Positions 52,540 to 54,692 of a stretch of DNA of 54,692 nt are shown piece after piece. Source of the stretch: Planctomycetota bacterium (GTDB lineage: Bacteria > Planctomycetota > Phycisphaerae > WQYP01). Within the stretch, counting starts at the first letter, position 1; every line of letters begins with the position of its first letter. The stretch spans positions 1 through 54,692 of the forward strand of contig JAJYFE010000008.1 in assembly GCA_021785435.1 (NCBI GenBank), written 5' to 3'. The notes under the pieces were generated by a model that saw only the letters and a list, made by a program, of their open reading frames with translations, was not told where the DNA came from and searched no databases. The translations under genes were made by a program, and so were the position numbers.

Positions 52540-54099
52540 TCACGGCTGGACGATCGTGGGCTGGATATAGTAGTTGCGGTCGTAGGTGAAGCCGAAGCCG
52601 TAAGCGGCCTGGAAGCCATTGCGGATCACGGCGAGCGGATAGGCGAACAGGTCCGTGCCGACGTTGAGGACATCGTTGGGCTTCAGAAAGATGTCCGGCT
52701 CGCGGCCATCAAAAATCGCCTGTAAATTCACCTGGATGATGGATTCCTGATTGCGGCCAATGCGGCGGATCAATTCGCAGCGACGAGGGATAGCGAGTGG
52801 GCCCAGATTGCCGGCCGCGGCCACCGCCATTTTCAAGGTGATTCTCTGGCCGGTCATGCTGTAGACGCCCGGGCGGTTGACATTGCCCATGACGTAATAG
52901 TAGGCGGGTTGGACCGGCGGGACATTGATAATATCACCGGAGCGAATCACGATGTTGTACCGCGGATCGCCTTGGCGCAGTTTTTGCAACGGAATGCGGA
53001 TGACAAGGTCGCCTGGCTTGGGAACCGGTGCGGCGTGGGCGAAATTATAAAATGGCGCGCGGGTAGCGGCCGGTCGGGTCGGCAAGGTGGCGGAATCCGC
53101 CGGCGGACTGGCGGTGGCAGCCGGTGCGGGTCCTGGAGCGGTGGGGGCCGTGGCAGCGGGGCCAGCGCGGCGGCGGGGCGCTGTCGCCGGGGCGGCCAAC
53201 TCATGGGCGATGTTTTCGAGGATCTTGGCTGGTGTGCTGGCGGTGGGCCGGGGCGGCACGGGTTTTCTGGCTGCGGCGCGCGGCGTGTGTGCGGCGCTCG
53301 ACTCGCCGCGGATCACATAGAGCCACCGCATGCCAGGTTGCATGGGTATATCGCCCGCCAATGCCAGCGCATCGAGCAGGCGGAAGTCCGGCGTCATAAT
53401 GTTGTAAGTCCCGGCATGGTTGACCGCACCGAGAATGGAAAAAACTCTGCGCCGCGCCTGCGTCAGGGCCACATTGACCTGCGGGCCGGGCTCATGCGGC
53501 CCCGGCGGGCTCATCAAGCCACCGGAAATCAGACGCCGCACGATTTTGGCCCGCAATTCGGCGACGGTTAAGCCCTGGACGTGCATGGTTCCGATGAAAT
53601 CCAAGACGATGGTGCCATCCGTGTTGATTTCCCGCGTTTGCACCGATTCCTGGCCCGGCACCACCAACTGAAACACGGAAATGGTGAGCACATCGCCCGG
53701 CCCCAGCACGTACGGCTTACGGGAAGCGACCAGATCCGCCGCCGTGGGCAAAACGGAATCCCGCCACGGATGCGGAGGCGGATCATTAACCGCCAGTGAA
53801 TCCAAAATCGGCCAGGTAACCAGCTTGACGCGCCCATACGGATGGGCCAAATCGAAGCGTCCTACTTCCGACGGATTTAGAAACGAATTACGCAGATTTA
53901 AATAGTTTCCGAGCGTTGAGCACCCCGCCAGAGCGCTGCCGGCAAAGACGCAAAGCATCGCCCTGGCCAGAAGACCTAAAGCGGCGGCAAAAATACGTTT
54001 ACGCGTCCCATGCCTGCCGCGGCCGCAGCCTTTGTGCCAGATGTTAAGAACGATCATGCCGCACGCGCACCAAAGAGTGGCCCGCCCGTGACACGCCAT
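52540..54099 (-). CDS. Polysaccharide biosynthesis/export outer-membrane lipoprotein (Wza-like, SLBB)
   Basis: Lipobox-like FAGSALAGCSTLG; YVLGPGDVLTISVFQLVVPGQESVQTREINTDGTIVLDFIGTMHVQGLTVAELR; VMGNVNRPGVYSMTG; FLKPNDVLNVG. The true start may be internal. Confidence 0.88.
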   Translation of the reverse strand: MACHGRATLWCACGMIVLNIWHKGCGRGRHGTRKRIFAAALGLLARAMLCVFAGSALAGCSTLGNYLNLRNSFLNPSEVGRFDLAHPYGRVKLVTWPILDSLAVNDPPPHPWRDSVLPTAADLVASRKPYVLGPGDVLTISVFQLVVPGQESVQTREINTDGTIVLDFIGTMHVQGLTVAELRAKIVRRLISGGLMSPPGPHEPGPQVNVALTQARRRVFSILGAVNHAGTYNIMTPDFRLLDALALAGDIPMQPGMRWLYVIRGESSAAHTPRAAARKPVPPRPTASTPAKILENIAHELAAPATAPRRRAGPAATAPTAPGPAPAATASPPADSATLPTRPAATRAPFYNFAHAAPVPKPGDLVIRIPLQKLRQGDPRYNIVIRSGDIINVPPVQPAYYYVMGNVNRPGVYSMTGQRITLKMAVAAAGNLGPLAIPRRCELIRRIGRNQESIIQVNLQAIFDGREPDIFLKPNDVLNVGTDLFAYPLAVIRNGFQAAYGFGFTYDRNYYIQPTIVQP

Positions 54100-54303
54100 G
54101 CACCGCGTGCACCGGCAATTTCTCCCGATGTGACCACCTCATCCGTGGTGACCTCATCCCAAGGCGCCTCGTGGTTATGTGAATCCAATTTGACGCCGCC
54201 ATAATCCTTCCGCGGGGGCGTTTTGTCAAGGGTTGCCTGGAGAGTGGGGGAAGGGACGGGAGTGGCCCGATTTTATGGGCGGGGCACCGGGGCGGGTCCT
54301 GTA

Positions 54304-54480
54304 CTCCGCCCTGGTCCGCGCGGAGGCAGAGCAGTGCAGTCACCCCGGCGACCTTCCGCAGACCTGGGCTAAGCCGCAAGCGGCTTGACAGTGGAGAACC
54401 TTTCATGGGTAGCCGGCATGATTCTACGTGTCGTGGGTTGCCGTACCGCCCGCGTCATCGCAGCGGCGGGAGGACGGTAG
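54304..54480 (+). repeat. 177-bp dispersed direct repeat, copy 2
   Basis: See copy 1 at 52306-52482; same orientation. Confidence 0.85.
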
Positions 54481-54692
54481 ATCGGAGTGTGTCCACCGGA
54501 GCGGAGCTTCGAGTCACCACGATGAACCACGCATTACGGCCGCCCCCGAATGGACCTGGCGCCGGCGCGGCACCGCAGCGATTCCGCAAAGAGGGTAACC
54601 GCGCGTTGAGCTGAGCCGCCGGGGGCGGGCGGTTGGTGGGGGCCGGTCTTTCCGGGAGCAGATTCGCATTCGGCGCGGGCTTGACAAGCCGC

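Overview
Window of about 54.7 kb of high-GC bacterial DNA. Gene content (ClpC type, exported PQQ/PKD-like proteins, RAYT/REP elements, corrinoid-type genes) suggests a planctomycete-like host; this is inference. The main feature is a type V-B-like CRISPR locus at 20.2-27.5 kb. It has a 1538-aa Cas12b-related effector, a putative tracrRNA whose anti-repeat I could pair by hand to the direct repeat (17 of 18 positions, two of them G:U), and a 33-repeat array. No cas1/cas2/cas4 is visible. A second, decayed mini-array at 35.24-35.49 kb shares spacers with the distal end of the main array. Between the two arrays lies a two-gene PLD-SNF2 helicase plus Eco57I/TaqI-like methyltransferase module. The methyltransferase gene carries an in-frame 999-bp RAYT (HUH transposase) element bounded by perfect 20-bp inverted repeats. 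Other content: two TMTC-like TPR membrane paralogues flanking an IS1634-like element, two paralogous UroD-PhyH-AraC cassettes, a RACO/DUF1638 corrinoid-type pair, an exported Tpx, a GtaA/DUF4965 glutaminase-like protein, large exported proteins, ClpC, a MazF-like toxin operon, a Wza-like export protein flanked by 177-bp repeats, two previously unlisted pseudogenes and several families of small dispersed palindromic repeats, some inside coding sequences. All assignments come from reading motifs; no database search was run.
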